A stretch of DNA of 64,000 bases from Gammaproteobacteria bacterium (GCA_029244985.1 JAQWQD010000041.1:119628-183627); one strand, 5' to 3'; numbered from the stretch's first letter, positions 25,088-34,883 are shown. Notes: a model not told the origin generated them from the letters alone. Translations and numbers: made by a program.

Positions 25088-27156
25088 CTATCTGTTTTTA
25101 TCCAAATCGCAGTATCATGAAAAACTGCACCACCAATTCCATGACCAGGATCGCTGCTTACGAGTGCATTGATACCCAGGCCTTCAATAAAATTTTCGCT
25201 GGGCCAAATACTTTCAACTATTACTACATCTTTCTGTAATTCATTATAGATTTCTACATGCAAGAGAATCGATGCCTGATCATTGCCAATACGCACAAGG
25301 TCACCATCGTTAACCTGAAGCTGATCGCAGATATCCGAATGAATTTTTACCGTTGGTCGGCCTTCTCTCTTCTTAGACGTTGCGGTTTCAGTAAAACTAC
25401 TGTTAAGAAATTGACGTGCTGGTGCAGTCACCAAGCGGAATGGCTTTATATCAGAACGGGTATCGGTGACCGCATAATGGTCAGGAAATTTTGGAAGAGT
25501 CGCATTAATCTTGCCTGAGCGAGACCAATTCGGTGAAAAATGAAATTTCTTATCGGGAGTTTCAAAGCCGGTTAGAAAATGTGCTTCATCGAAATCTCTT
25601 GCACAATCCAGCCAGTGTTGTTGGTGAATGGTTTCCGCATCAGGGAAACCTGATAATTTTAGTGTTTCATCAATAATTTCCCACGCAGTCATTTTGAAGC
25701 CAGCATGCTGCGCGCCTAAGCGCTTTGCCAACTCACAAATTACAAAGTGGTTAGGCTTTGCATCAGCATAGGGTTGGATAACCGGTTTCGTTACTTGCAA
25801 AAAGGTATGGCCACCGGCGACATAGATATCTTCATGCTCGAGAAACGTGGTGGCTGGTAAAACGATGTCCGCCATTGCTGCGGTTTCAGTCAAAAATTGC
25901 TCGTGGACGCAGACAAAGAGATCATCTCTCTCGAAACCTTTTTTGACCTTAACGGACGAGGGCGAAACCATCATTGGATTGGTGTTCTGGATCAGCAGCG
26001 CAGTGATCGGCGGACCCCCTTGCAAGTCAACAGGATTACCACAAAGGATCTCCCCAATTCTGGATTGATCGAGCACGCGCGTATCGGGATCAACTACATC
26101 TGAACCGACAATCATTGTCTTATCGAGTTTACAGAGCTCTGAATTGCTATATAGACCCCCACCACCTTTGTATTTCCATGCGCCTGTCATAGCCGGCAAG
26201 CAAGAAGCGGCATGCATATTAAAGGCACCGTTTCGACTACGAGTGAAACCATAACCAAATCGATAATAGGTTTTAGGATTGCATCCAATCAAGCGGGCGA
26301 ATTCAATGATTTCTTCTGCGGACACACCTGAAATAGCGGATGCCCATTCTGGTGTTTTGGTTTCCAGGTGATCTTCTAGCTCATTATTAAAATCTGTGTA
26401 GCCGGCTAAATAGTCTCGGTCTGCAAGATTTTCTTTAAGTAGCACATGCATTAGCGCGGAAGCTACTGCTCCGTCACTACCAGGCTGTAGCATAATGTGG
26501 AGATCAGCTTTTTTTGCCGTGGCATTGCGATAAGGATCTACTACGATTAACTTTGCACCACGCTTACTCGCCTTGGAAACATGGTGCATTAGGTTTACCT
26601 GAGTGTGCACTGCATTAGTTCCCCAAAGCACTACGACGTCGCTATGCTCTCCAATCTCTCTGGCATCAACACCGCGTTTAGCTCCAACGCCTGCTTTCCA
26701 ACCAGCATCAGATGCAGCCGAACAGATAGTTGAATGCTGACGGGAATACCCCATGGCGTGGCGTAAGCGGTCAATTCCATCACGCTGCACTAAGCCCATG
26801 GTGCCCGCATAAAAATGGGGCCAAATGGTCTCATTTCCATACTTTTCACTTTGCTGCTGAAACCGCTGTGCAACTTCGTCTAATGCTTCACCCCACGTAA
26901 TGGGAGTAAAAGCTTTTATTCCGACACCCTTGTTTCCAGTACGCCTTAGTGGAGACTGCAGTCTATCTGGATGATGAACCCGCTCGGCATAGTTGCCAAC
27001 TTTCGCGCAAAGAGTTCCAGCTGTATAAGAATTATTTTTTGCCCCATAAATCCTACCTATGGTGCGCTCATCAATTTTTTCAACTTCTAAAGCACAGGCA
27101 CTTGGGCAATCGTGGGGACAGGTGCTATGAATTCGTTGTGGTGAAGCTTTTGTCAT
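25084..27156 (-). CDS. Molybdopterin (bis-MGD) oxidoreductase, cytoplasmic, BisC/FdhA-like
   Basis: A 690-residue DMSO-reductase-family enzyme. The N-terminal [4Fe-4S] site is C13-x3-C17-x3-C21 with the fourth Cys50 (TLCAKVG). The Mo ligand position reads STICSAASDAG, so Cys145 is the likely metal ligand rather than Sec or Ser. The MGD-binding C-terminal domain starts near FRLVTAPARQFLNSSF (about 580) and contains NDGDLVRIGND. There is no Tat signal, so it should act in the cytoplasm. The family oxidises or reduces formate, S- or N-oxides or similar small molecules; the substrate is not clear and no partner subunit gene is adjacent. ATG at 27156. Its stop overlaps the convergent desaturase stop. 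Confidence 0.9.
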   Translation of the reverse strand: MTKASPQRIHSTCPHDCPSACALEVEKIDERTIGRIYGAKNNSYTAGTLCAKVGNYAERVHHPDRLQSPLRRTGNKGVGIKAFTPITWGEALDEVAQRFQQQSEKYGNETIWPHFYAGTMGLVQRDGIDRLRHAMGYSRQHSTICSAASDAGWKAGVGAKRGVDAREIGEHSDVVVLWGTNAVHTQVNLMHHVSKASKRGAKLIVVDPYRNATAKKADLHIMLQPGSDGAVASALMHVLLKENLADRDYLAGYTDFNNELEDHLETKTPEWASAISGVSAEEIIEFARLIGCNPKTYYRFGYGFTRSRNGAFNMHAASCLPAMTGAWKYKGGGGLYSNSELCKLDKTMIVGSDVVDPDTRVLDQSRIGEILCGNPVDLQGGPPITALLIQNTNPMMVSPSSVKVKKGFERDDLFVCVHEQFLTETAAMADIVLPATTFLEHEDIYVAGGHTFLQVTKPVIQPYADAKPNHFVICELAKRLGAQHAGFKMTAWEIIDETLKLSGFPDAETIHQQHWLDCARDFDEAHFLTGFETPDKKFHFSPNWSRSGKINATLPKFPDHYAVTDTRSDIKPFRLVTAPARQFLNSSFTETATSKKREGRPTVKIHSDICDQLQVNDGDLVRIGNDQASILLHVEIYNELQKDVVIVESIWPSENFIEGLGINALVSSDPGHGIGGAVFHDTAIWIKTDS

Positions 27157-27400
27157 ATCTATAAATAGTAAGTTAGTAGTTTAATTAGAAGAGACCACGG
27201 CATACTATGCTATTTATCTAATAGGGTCTTCAAGACCTTTAGTTTGTAAACACATTCAACAGGCCCCTTATTAATTTAGTCGCGACTACTCTAATAGAAC
27301 CTCAGTTAACATCTAAGCTAAGAATCTGCGACATTGTGCCTCAGGCTAATCCTGAATCACAATAATATAATGCGCACCATTCTTAGTCATGAGGTGAACC

Positions 27401-28432
27401 ATGTTTTGTAGGTTGCTTGTAACTATTCTTTCCTCCACTGTATTAACGGCTGCTTCCGGCCAATCCGATGATTCGGCTCAGGGCACTTTTGTAAGCAGTG
27501 AGGCAAGCCCTTGGATCATGCCAAGAACTGAATTCGGCCGGCCAGATTTTCAAGGTAATTGGTTTTTTGGTTCGAGAACCCCACTGCAGCGTCCACAAAA
27601 CCTAGGAGAAAAACAAACCTACGATGAACAGGAGGCTCAAGCGATAGAACTCAGTTTGCGCGACAGATTGGCCCGCCAGGATGCACCTCTTGATCCGAAC
27701 AGAGACGCTCCTGAAAAAGGGGCACGTATTGGACAAGAAGCTGATGATGCTTTCCTCGGCCACTATATAGCGCCAGTGCTGGCTAAGGTAAATGGCGAAT
27801 ACAAAACCTCTGTCATTGTTGAACCGAGTAATGGACGCATCCCCCGAAGAGAGAGCTTTCAGGATTTTTATGCAAAGCAGCGTGCCGCTGGCCTAAGTGC
27901 TACTGATGGCCCAGAGGGTCAACCACTATCAGGTCGATGTTTGATGTTCGGCGCTGCTGTGCCCTCGCTAACTCCCATGATGATGAATCCCAATCTACAA
28001 ATCGTGCAGACTGCAAACTATCTAATGATCATGACCGAAATGATTCATGACGCGCGAATCGTGCGCATTGGAGATGAACATCACGTCCATAACACCCCAC
28101 AGTGGATGGGAGATTCTGTCGCACAGTGGGAAGGCGATACTTTGGTTGTGCACTCAAAAAACTTTCGCCCCGAACAATCCTCGATCCGCTCAGTTACAAT
28201 TTCAGAAGAATTCGAACTAATCGAACGGTATACACTCGTTGGTGATGATGAGATTCACTATTCTTTTACCGTGTCAGATGATCAAGCCTATAGCTCATCA
28301 TTTACTGGCGAACGAATCCTAACCCGCAATGCCCCGGAAGAAAAAGTTTATGAATTCGCTTGTCATGAGGGAAACTATTCACTTCCTGGCATCCTAGCAG
28401 GTGCTAGACGATTGGAAAACGAACAGCAGTAA
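27401..28432 (+). CDS. PDLQGxW-motif secreted protein, paralog 4 (function unknown)
   Basis: The product of 343 residues has a signal peptide (about 1-18). This is a divergent family member: the first block is TEFGRPDFQGNWFF, the centre GPEGQPLSGRC then MFGAAVPS, the ligand-like block TEMIHDARIVRI is intact, followed by WEGDTLVVHSKNF and ACHEGNYSLPG. The loss of the SER part of SERC and of GFNAGPP distinguishes it from paralogs 2, 3 and 5. ATG 27401 is preceded by GAGGTGAACC. A TATAAT sits about 30 bases upstream at 27366 without a good -35. It is divergent from the molybdoenzyme and 102 bases ahead of the flavin reductase. Confidence 0.85.
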   Translation: MFCRLLVTILSSTVLTAASGQSDDSAQGTFVSSEASPWIMPRTEFGRPDFQGNWFFGSRTPLQRPQNLGEKQTYDEQEAQAIELSLRDRLARQDAPLDPNRDAPEKGARIGQEADDAFLGHYIAPVLAKVNGEYKTSVIVEPSNGRIPRRESFQDFYAKQRAAGLSATDGPEGQPLSGRCLMFGAAVPSLTPMMMNPNLQIVQTANYLMIMTEMIHDARIVRIGDEHHVHNTPQWMGDSVAQWEGDTLVVHSKNFRPEQSSIRSVTISEEFELIERYTLVGDDEIHYSFTVSDDQAYSSSFTGERILTRNAPEEKVYEFACHEGNYSLPGILAGARRLENEQQ

Positions 28433-28534
28433 ATCTTGTACGCAATACTTATGGTACGTTGCTCTTTATATCTCGAGCAATTATGATGCGCCCTTGCTTC
28501 AAAATGACTAACCAAATAGCAAAGAAAGGCGCCT

Positions 28535-29158
28535 ATGTTTTACGAACCCAAGAAGAAAAATCACGGACTGCCCAAAAATCCATTTAACAGCCTCGTTATT
28601 CCAAGGCCGATTGGCTGGATTAGTTCAGTCGACAAAGTTGGTGTATTTAATCTAGCACCTTATAGCTTTTTTAATGCAGTATCTTATTCACCACCTACAG
28701 TGATGTTTTCTTCAGGCATGGGACCCAATGACGACAGGACGAAGGATTCCGCTCGTAATGTTGAAAGTACAGGGGAGTTTGTTTGTAATCTCGCAAACTG
28801 GGAAACTCGCGAACAAATGAATCAGTCATCCGCAACTCTGCCACCTGAATCTGATGAAATAGAGTTGACTAAGCTAACGCCTATACCTTCAAGCCTAATA
28901 AGCGCGCCTCGAATTGAAGAAGCACCGGTGCACCTAGAATGCAAATATATTAAGACTGTTGAGATGCCAGGCTGGAATGAATCTGATTTCTACAAAGTAA
29001 TCTTTGGCGAAGTCATAGGTATTCACATCAAGGATGAATTTATTACTGACGAAGGGCTAATCGATGTTGCTAAAGTGATACCTATTGGCCGCCTTGGTTA
29101 TAACGATTATGCCAAAGTGAGTATAGATTCGATATTTACGCTAGATCGACCAGCATAA
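28535..29158 (+). CDS. Flavin reductase-like, FMN-binding split-barrel protein
   Basis: A 207-residue cytoplasmic protein of the flavin reductase family. The FMN-binding N-terminal signature is FNSLVIPRPIGWISSVDK, then FNLAPYSFFNAVSYSPPTVMFS, and DDRTKDSARNVESTGEFVCNL. Members supply reduced flavin to monooxygenases or act as stand-alone oxidoreductases. ATG 28535 has AAAGG about seven bases upstream. It may be co-transcribed with PDLQGxW paralog 4. Its stop codon abuts that of the convergent aldo/keto reductase with no gap. Confidence 0.9.
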   Translation: MFYEPKKKNHGLPKNPFNSLVIPRPIGWISSVDKVGVFNLAPYSFFNAVSYSPPTVMFSSGMGPNDDRTKDSARNVESTGEFVCNLANWETREQMNQSSATLPPESDEIELTKLTPIPSSLISAPRIEEAPVHLECKYIKTVEMPGWNESDFYKVIFGEVIGIHIKDEFITDEGLIDVAKVIPIGRLGYNDYAKVSIDSIFTLDRPA

Positions 29159-30139
29159 TTAATCATCAGGATCTAGCGAAATCATCTGCGTTGGATGATA
29201 GCGCTCACCAAGAACAGCCCCTTCTCCAAATATTTGTCCTGCTTTCGCAAGATCTTCTTCACGAATTTCCAGCGCTGCGGCTTTTGCGTTTTCTTCCGCA
29301 AACTTCAGATGTTTAGTGCCTGGGATCGGCACGAAATGAGGATCCTGTGCAAGCACCCAAGCCAGTGCCAATTGTGCCGGTGTGCAATCATAGCCTTTTG
29401 CGATCTCGATAAATGCATCAACTAATTTTAAATTGTTGTCCAAATTTTCGCCCACAAACCGAGGCATATTTTTGCGCATATCAGTAGCTTCCAGACCATC
29501 AATATTACGCACGACCCCGGATAAAAATGCGCGCCCCAATGGACTGAAAGGCACAAACCCTATTCCCAATTCTCTACAACAATCTAATACTTTATATTCC
29601 GGATCGCGGGTCCAAAGGGAATACTCCGATTGTACGGCACAGATTGGATACTCTTTGTGCGCTCTGTTTATTGTTTTCGAAGAACATTCTGATAATCCTA
29701 TGTGACCGATCTTTCCAGCTTTTAAGGCGTCGGCTAAGGCTCCAACACTCTCTTCAATTGGTACATTTTTATCTCGTCGGTGCAGATAATAAAGATCGAT
29801 ATAGTCCATCTTTAAACGTTGCAGACTCTCATCTAACGTTCGTTTTATGTTTTCGGGTGTGCCATCAACCCCTCTTTTCCCGTCTCTATTAATAATTCCG
29901 CATTTGCTGGCTAGAATATATTCATCACGACGCGATCTCAAAACCTCACCTATCAAAGTTTCGTTATGACCGACGCCATAGACGCTCGCAGTATCAAGAA
30001 AGGTGTATCCCGCATCAAGTGCACCATGTAGTGCACGCTCAGATTCACTGCGATCTGCTTCGCCATAACCCTGAGACATACTCATACAGCCGAGACCAAT
30101 CGCCGATACTGTTAATTCTCCTAGTTTCCGCTTTTCCAT
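29159..30139 (-). CDS. Aldo/keto reductase
   Basis: A 326-residue NADPH-dependent TIM-barrel oxidoreductase of the AKR family (YajO/AKR11-13-like). The catalytic tetrad is visible: Asp in FLDTASVYG, Tyr in VYGVGHNE, Lys in LASKCG and His in YYLHRRD. The NADPH-binding end has PIPGTKHLKFAEENAKA. It should reduce aldehydes or ketones, perhaps products of the neighbouring dehydrogenases. ATG 30139 is preceded by GAAAGGA. Confidence 0.93.
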   Translation of the reverse strand: MEKRKLGELTVSAIGLGCMSMSQGYGEADRSESERALHGALDAGYTFLDTASVYGVGHNETLIGEVLRSRRDEYILASKCGIINRDGKRGVDGTPENIKRTLDESLQRLKMDYIDLYYLHRRDKNVPIEESVGALADALKAGKIGHIGLSECSSKTINRAHKEYPICAVQSEYSLWTRDPEYKVLDCCRELGIGFVPFSPLGRAFLSGVVRNIDGLEATDMRKNMPRFVGENLDNNLKLVDAFIEIAKGYDCTPAQLALAWVLAQDPHFVPIPGTKHLKFAEENAKAAALEIREEDLAKAGQIFGEGAVLGERYHPTQMISLDPDD

Positions 30140-30565
30140 TACTTCAATCCTTTCTTAAATAATATAATTCCACTTGGCCAATCTGAAATTTTTTGGCTGC
30201 TAATAACCCCTTTCCAAGAAGCGCCGCCGACCCGGACCGCCATATTTTTCTAACCAAAATTATTGTTATGCCTGAGGACCCCAAGTCATACCTAGTGCCT
30301 AAGAGAAGTTTTAGTCAGCGAGCCGACAAGTGCAGAAACCAAAGGTTACTCAGAGGAACTCATAATACCTTCAATTAATTTTTACTTATTTTTTCCTAAC
30401 AAATTAATTACTTTTCCCCTTGTCTATTTTTTTAATTTTTCCCTACGATAGCCCGCAATCCTTATCCTATACTTGTCACATCAAAACACCAGCCTAGCCT
30501 GAGCAGTTCCAAGATTCCAGCTTTTGCTTAGCTGAAACTAGCCGATAATAAGAATTGACGATCCC
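30140..30565. other. 426-base intergenic region with no convincing gene
   Basis: This divergent gap separates the aldo/keto reductase and a small lipoprotein gene. A 61-codon open frame at 30193-30378 has no signal peptide, no family resemblance and no ribosome binding site, so I leave it out. The sequence is AT-rich near 30370-30440 and must contain promoters for both flanking genes, but no -10/-35 pair is convincing by eye. Confidence 0.6.
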
Positions 30566-30961
30566 ATGATTTCTATGAATATTCAAAGCCTGCATTCATT
30601 CTTGTTCAACCCGCTCTGCACTGCCTGTGTGCTTGCGATGGTTTTCCTATCTTCCTGCGACATTGTGCCGGTAAGCGTTGGAACTTGGGACATTACTATT
30701 GAGTCCAGCGCTGGGACCAGCACTGGCAAATGGACTATAAAGGACGGGCCCACTTTGCTGATCTCTGGAACCTCGGAAATAAACGTGTCAGAAATAGACT
30801 TGGCGGGAAGTCGAATTACCTGGTCTACCGACGCCCTAGACTTTGGTTTACCCGGTAGCCCCCAGCGGGTAAATTTCAGAGGCACGGTAGACGGTGATCG
30901 ACTCGCGGGTACAGTTTTTACCCAGCAAGGGAATTTTACGGTAACCGGTAACCGCCAATAA
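30566..30961 (+). CDS. Small lipoprotein of unknown function
   Basis: A 131-residue protein with a lipoprotein signal: a hydrophobic stretch ending FLSSC, so Cys at about 32 would be acylated. The mature part is beta-rich with VSVGTWDITIESSAGTSTGK, GTVDGDRLAGTVFTQQG. The GTW/VDGDRLAGT pattern resembles the small secreted protein at 19529-19888. ATGs at 30566 and 30575 are both possible; neither has a strong ribosome binding site. No function can be given. Confidence 0.65.
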   Translation: MISMNIQSLHSFLFNPLCTACVLAMVFLSSCDIVPVSVGTWDITIESSAGTSTGKWTIKDGPTLLISGTSEINVSEIDLAGSRITWSTDALDFGLPGSPQRVNFRGTVDGDRLAGTVFTQQGNFTVTGNRQ

Positions 30962-31355
30962 GTTCCGGATGCTCACCCATTTTCGTGCTAATCACCAGAA
31001 GCGCCTCATTTTGGTGAAGTGAACCAATTTTTATCCTCGCGACCAATTCTTCAGCTATTCTATACTTGCTATCTTCAGCGAAATTAAAGCAGATCATCTG
31101 ATGACAGAAATCTTGGAAGTGATAATTAGTCCTGCACGCACACTCTAAAAATATTCCATAACTTGTCCAGAAAATTCTCAGCTTCTTTGAAGAAATAAAT
31201 AGGCATAAATATCACCAAATATAGATTAGCGCGTAGATCGTAATTCATACTCCCTGCGATTCTATGCACTATGATAGGATCAAGTTCTATGTTTGAGTTT
31301 TTCTCTAATTTAAAATGCTTCAGAAAATTACATTCTTAGTTTTAAGGAGTTTGGT
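30962..31355. other. 394-base intergenic region upstream of a glucose-dehydrogenase-type gene
   Basis: No open frame of note, RNA gene or terminator was recognised. Immediately before the next gene is AAGGAG, its ribosome binding site. The length suggests a regulated promoter or leader for the membrane dehydrogenase, but I see no known riboswitch fold. Confidence 0.5.
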
Positions 31356-33713
31356 ATGACAACTTCCAAATCGGAATATCCTAAACCACGTGCACTTGCT
31401 ATCGTCATTGGTATTTGCGGAGTGCTATTACTTTATTTAGGCTATGTTCTCATGGTTGCAGGAGGGTCACCTTACTATGTGATTTCCGGTTTAACACTTA
31501 CAGCCTGCGGCGTATTGCTCTATAAAGGTAACCCCCGCGGCGCTCCCCTTTACGGAATTTTTCTAATTGTCACGTATCTCTGGTCTGTCTTTGAAGTTGG
31601 ATTCGATGCATGGGCCTTAATGCCGCGGGTCGCAATGTTCTCTGTACTGGGTCTATTATTTCTTCTACCAAAGGTTAGAAGAGGTTTATTGCAAGATCAA
31701 CCCTCACCCCTGTTCAGCAAACAAGAAACCCGAATAGTAACTGGCGCACTCACTGTATTTGCTATTATCGTCTATATAAGCAATGTCAGCTATGATGTCG
31801 GAATACCGAGTGCTGCAGGTACCGGTATCGTCAATAATGAGAATGGAGAATGGAATCATTATGGCGCCACGAAGAAGGGCACACGCTTTGCAGCCACCGA
31901 TCAAATAAATCTTGAGAATATTGATCAACTAGAAAGAGCATGGGAGATTCGCACTGGTGTGCCGGGCGCATTTAAAGGCACACCCATTCAGGTGGGAGAT
32001 GGACTTTATCTTTGTACGGGTCAAAATATAATTTTGTCTTTAGATCCTGATACTGGTGAAGAACGTTGGCGCTTTGATCCAGAAATCGATACACCACAGC
32101 TAGGGTTCTGGGATACCTGCAGAGGCGTAACCTATTATGAAGCGCCGAATTTCCGGTCATTAGGTGAATGTGAAGAACGAATCTTTACCGCAACCACCGA
32201 TGCTCGTCTAATTGCTGTAAACAAAAACACAGGGCAACGCTGCAGCGATTTTGGTAATGATGGTGAAATAAGCCTTTTACCTGGCATGGGGGACGTAAAA
32301 CCTGGTTTCTACTTCGTAACTTCACCACCGACAATTGCCAATGATGTACTAGTTCTTGGTGGCTGGGTATTCGACAATGTTGAAACAGAAGAACCTTCTG
32401 GCGTGGTGCGGGGCTTTGATCCTATTAGCGGAGATTTAGTTTGGGCCTGGGATATGGGGCGAGAAGATCGCCCTGGCTTGCCCCCGGAAGGCGATACCTA
32501 TACAAGGGGAACCCCAAATGTTTGGAGTTTAACCAGTGCAGATGAAGAGCTTGGTTTAATCTATTTGCCAACAGGTAATGCGACTCCAGATTATTATGGT
32601 GGGCATCGAAGTGAAGCAATGGAAGAGTATTCAAGTTCTATTGTTGCTTTAGATGCAAGAACAGGTAGGGTCAGGTGGCACTTTCAAACTACTCACCACG
32701 ATATCTTTGATTACGATGTGCCTTCGCAGCCTTCATTGGTTGATATCCCAATAAATGGTGAGGTGCGTAAGGCGGTCATTGTGCCCACTAAGCGAGCTGA
32801 AGTATTTGTATTCGATCGTGAAACTGGCGAACCGCTCACGGAAATAGCAGAAATTCCAGTTCCACAAACAGATTTACCAGACGAGACATCATCCCCTACT
32901 CAGCCTTTTTCAGTTGGAATGCCATCGTTTGCTCGTGACTATATTCGGGAAGCGGATATGTGGGGAATCACTCCTTTCGATCATGCTCTTTGTCGTATTC
33001 AGTATCAGAACTTACGTTATGAAGGGCCACTGACTCCGCCATCTACGGGTGGTAGTTTGTTGTATCCCGGCGTTGGTGGAGGCATGAACTGGGGTAGTGT
33101 TGCAATAGATGAAGTTAATCACTTAATGGTGGTTAATGTTATGCACAACCCAAGTGTGGTGCGTCTTTATCCCCAGGATGAGCTAACCGGCGAAGAGCAG
33201 TTTGGCATTGGCGGCACACAATCAGGCACACCCTATGCGGCCTACTCATTCTTCTTTTTGTCCTCCATATTCACACCGTGCTGGAGCCCGCCTTATGGTG
33301 AAATGGCTGTAGTAGACCTTGCGTCTCAAGAAGTACTCTGGCAGCGAGGCCTAGGTACTGCAAAAGACCAAGGCCCCCTTGGCATTCCAAGCGGGCTTCC
33401 CCTGCCAATGGGAATGTTTTATAACGCCGGTTCGATGGTCACTGGTGGCGGGTTGATATTTAATGGAGGTGTTGCAGACAGCACAATGCGCGCTATTAAT
33501 GTTTATAATGGCAAAGAAGTATGGAGTGAGGCATTACCCAGTTCTTCTGGGGCAACACCAATGTCCTATATATCTCCAATCAGTGGTAAGCAATATGTAA
33601 TTGTTACGGTACCCGGAAGCGGGGGCGGGCTTCAATTAGAGTCAGCCATTAATAGTTTGGATGAGGCAGAAGTGGCAGGTGGTTATATTATCGCCTATGC
33701 CCTACCTGACTAG
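31356..33713 (+). CDS. Membrane-bound PQQ glucose dehydrogenase-type quinoprotein, copy 1
   Basis: A 785-residue enzyme with the layout of Gcd (E. coli form 796 residues): about five N-terminal transmembrane helices (residues 12-150) and a periplasmic PQQ propeller (about 165-780). Marks include NEWNHYGAT-like entry WNHYGATKKGTRFAATDQIN, FKGTPIQVGDGLYLCTG, RGVTYYE, and the catalytic region THHDIFDYDVPSQPSLVDI, then PTKRAEVFVFDRETGEP with the conserved Lys. It oxidises aldoses in the periplasm and passes electrons to ubiquinone through the membrane domain. ATG 31356 has AAGGAG at seven bases. A second copy is at 39171-41516. The true substrate may not be glucose. Confidence 0.93.
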   Translation: MTTSKSEYPKPRALAIVIGICGVLLLYLGYVLMVAGGSPYYVISGLTLTACGVLLYKGNPRGAPLYGIFLIVTYLWSVFEVGFDAWALMPRVAMFSVLGLLFLLPKVRRGLLQDQPSPLFSKQETRIVTGALTVFAIIVYISNVSYDVGIPSAAGTGIVNNENGEWNHYGATKKGTRFAATDQINLENIDQLERAWEIRTGVPGAFKGTPIQVGDGLYLCTGQNIILSLDPDTGEERWRFDPEIDTPQLGFWDTCRGVTYYEAPNFRSLGECEERIFTATTDARLIAVNKNTGQRCSDFGNDGEISLLPGMGDVKPGFYFVTSPPTIANDVLVLGGWVFDNVETEEPSGVVRGFDPISGDLVWAWDMGREDRPGLPPEGDTYTRGTPNVWSLTSADEELGLIYLPTGNATPDYYGGHRSEAMEEYSSSIVALDARTGRVRWHFQTTHHDIFDYDVPSQPSLVDIPINGEVRKAVIVPTKRAEVFVFDRETGEPLTEIAEIPVPQTDLPDETSSPTQPFSVGMPSFARDYIREADMWGITPFDHALCRIQYQNLRYEGPLTPPSTGGSLLYPGVGGGMNWGSVAIDEVNHLMVVNVMHNPSVVRLYPQDELTGEEQFGIGGTQSGTPYAAYSFFFLSSIFTPCWSPPYGEMAVVDLASQEVLWQRGLGTAKDQGPLGIPSGLPLPMGMFYNAGSMVTGGGLIFNGGVADSTMRAINVYNGKEVWSEALPSSSGATPMSYISPISGKQYVIVTVPGSGGGLQLESAINSLDEAEVAGGYIIAYALPD

Positions 33714-33760
33714 TTTAGGAGGCTGTTTTTACTAACAAATGATGTCGAAAAAGAACTTTT

Positions 33761-34549
33761 ATGGATCTCCAACTTAGTAACAAAGTTGTCATCGTAACCG
33801 GTGCAAGCGAGGGTATAGGTCGTGCTGCGGCTGAACGATTCTCACAGGAAGGTGCTTTAGTTGCACTCGCTGCTCGCACTCAAAACGATCTTGATAACGT
33901 GGCGAATGACATTGCTTCCACTAGTGGTAATGCCGTAATCGGTATTGCAACAGATGTGCGAAAAGAAGAATCAGTCAAAGCGCTTATTGAAGCGGTAGTG
34001 AAAAAATGGGGGAAAATCGATGTACTGGTAAATAATGCCGGGACATCATCGGCTTCACGATTAGAAGAGTTAACTAACGAACAGGTTGATGAAGATTTTA
34101 ATCTGAAAGTGAAAGGTGCCATCTTTTGTACCAGACACGCACTGCCTTATTTGAAAAAATCTCGTGGATGCATTTGTAATACAACAACTCCCGGTGGCAA
34201 AACACCTACTGCGGGCACACAACCCACCGCTCTCTCTAGGGCTGCGGGTATTTCGTTAACCAAGACCTGGGCTTTCGAATTTGCGACCGATGGTATTCGC
34301 GTAAATACTGTTTGTGTTGGATTTTTACGCAGTCGACAACATAAACTCAGGTGGGAGCAAGCAACTAAGCAAAACCCAGAATTAACACTCGATCAATTCT
34401 ATGATCAGTTCAATGCAAGAATTCCAATGGGCCGAGTGGGAAAAGCAAAGGAAGCTGGCGATGTCATCGTATTTCTTTGTTCAGGTGCAGCAAGCTATGT
34501 AACTGGCACAGCGATTAATGCGGACGGGGGAATGTCGCCAGTCGTTTAG
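33761..34549 (+). CDS. Atypical short-chain dehydrogenase/reductase (Tyr and Lys of YxxxK replaced)
   Basis: A 262-residue SDR. TGASEGIG is the cofactor loop (about 13-20), NNAG is intact (about 91-94) and the C-terminal SYVTGTAINADGGMSPV is canonical. The catalytic segment reads CNTTTPGGK then TALSRAAGISLTKTWA: aligned to YxxSKAA, Tyr is Thr and Lys is Arg. Substrate oxidation by the usual mechanism is therefore doubtful. It follows the membrane quinoprotein by 47 bases on the same strand and may share its transcript. A second such degenerate SDR lies at 9705-10469. Confidence 0.87.
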   Translation: MDLQLSNKVVIVTGASEGIGRAAAERFSQEGALVALAARTQNDLDNVANDIASTSGNAVIGIATDVRKEESVKALIEAVVKKWGKIDVLVNNAGTSSASRLEELTNEQVDEDFNLKVKGAIFCTRHALPYLKKSRGCICNTTTPGGKTPTAGTQPTALSRAAGISLTKTWAFEFATDGIRVNTVCVGFLRSRQHKLRWEQATKQNPELTLDQFYDQFNARIPMGRVGKAKEAGDVIVFLCSGAASYVTGTAINADGGMSPVV

Positions 34550-34715
34550 GCTAAATATACAGCTCTCTGAATTCAGTAAAAGTGTATATACAAAAAAGTA
34601 CTGTTTTATTCATAGCAGGCAGAACGGAGTAATATCGCGCAGAAATTGACGGCCTGCCAACAATCGCGGTTTTATCAGTTATCTTCTTTCAAGCCGAAAT
34701 ATTTTTTCACTGACA

Positions 34716-34752
34716 GGTTCGACTGTTGCTCATGTTTAAGCACAGTCGAGCC
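34716..34752. repeat. Imperfect hairpin, 11 bp plus 3 bp with one bulge
   Basis: GGTTCGACTGT (34716-34726) pairs with ACAGTCGAGCC (34742-34752) with one G-T wobble; after a bulged T, GCT and AGC pair inside it. It may be the end signal of the plus-strand SDR transcript or a REP-like element. No T-tract follows on either strand. Confidence 0.4.
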
Positions 34753-34847
34753 AAAAACCAAGCTTCGTTAGCAATAAGCCGCAACGAATTCCTTTGGCTT
34801 AGCGCCTCAATTAGCTCTTAATGTTTTAGACGAAAATTGGTGGGACT

Positions 34848-34876
34848 GCTTCGCCAGAGATTCACTCTGGCGAAGC
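34848..34876 (-). terminator. Perfect 12-bp hairpin after the NIPSNAP gene
   Basis: GCTTCGCCAGAG (34848-34859) and CTCTGGCGAAGC (34865-34876) pair perfectly over a five-base loop, seven bases past the stop of the minus-strand NIPSNAP gene. T residues follow only after a gap on the minus strand, so it is a likely but non-classical terminator. Confidence 0.6.
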
Positions 34877-34883
34877 CATGCTA

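Larger units (their letters stand above)
34550..34883. other. 334-base convergent intergenic region holding two hairpins
   Basis: No gene is seen here. The region holds a long imperfect hairpin at 34716-34752 and a perfect one at 34848-34876, annotated separately. Between them is ordinary AT-rich sequence. Confidence 0.6.

Noticed and set aside
25084..27156. Selenocysteine in the molybdoenzyme
   Set aside because: The metal-ligand position is an ordinary Cys codon (STICSAAS) and there is no in-frame TGA.
27366..27371. TATAAT upstream of PDLQGxW paralog 4
   Set aside because: The hexamer is good, but no acceptable -35 box lies at 16-18 bases, so I do not list it as a promoter.
30193..30378. 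61-codon open frame in the spacer after the aldo/keto reductase
   Set aside because: No ribosome binding site, no signal or domain, arginine- and proline-rich composition typical of random translation.
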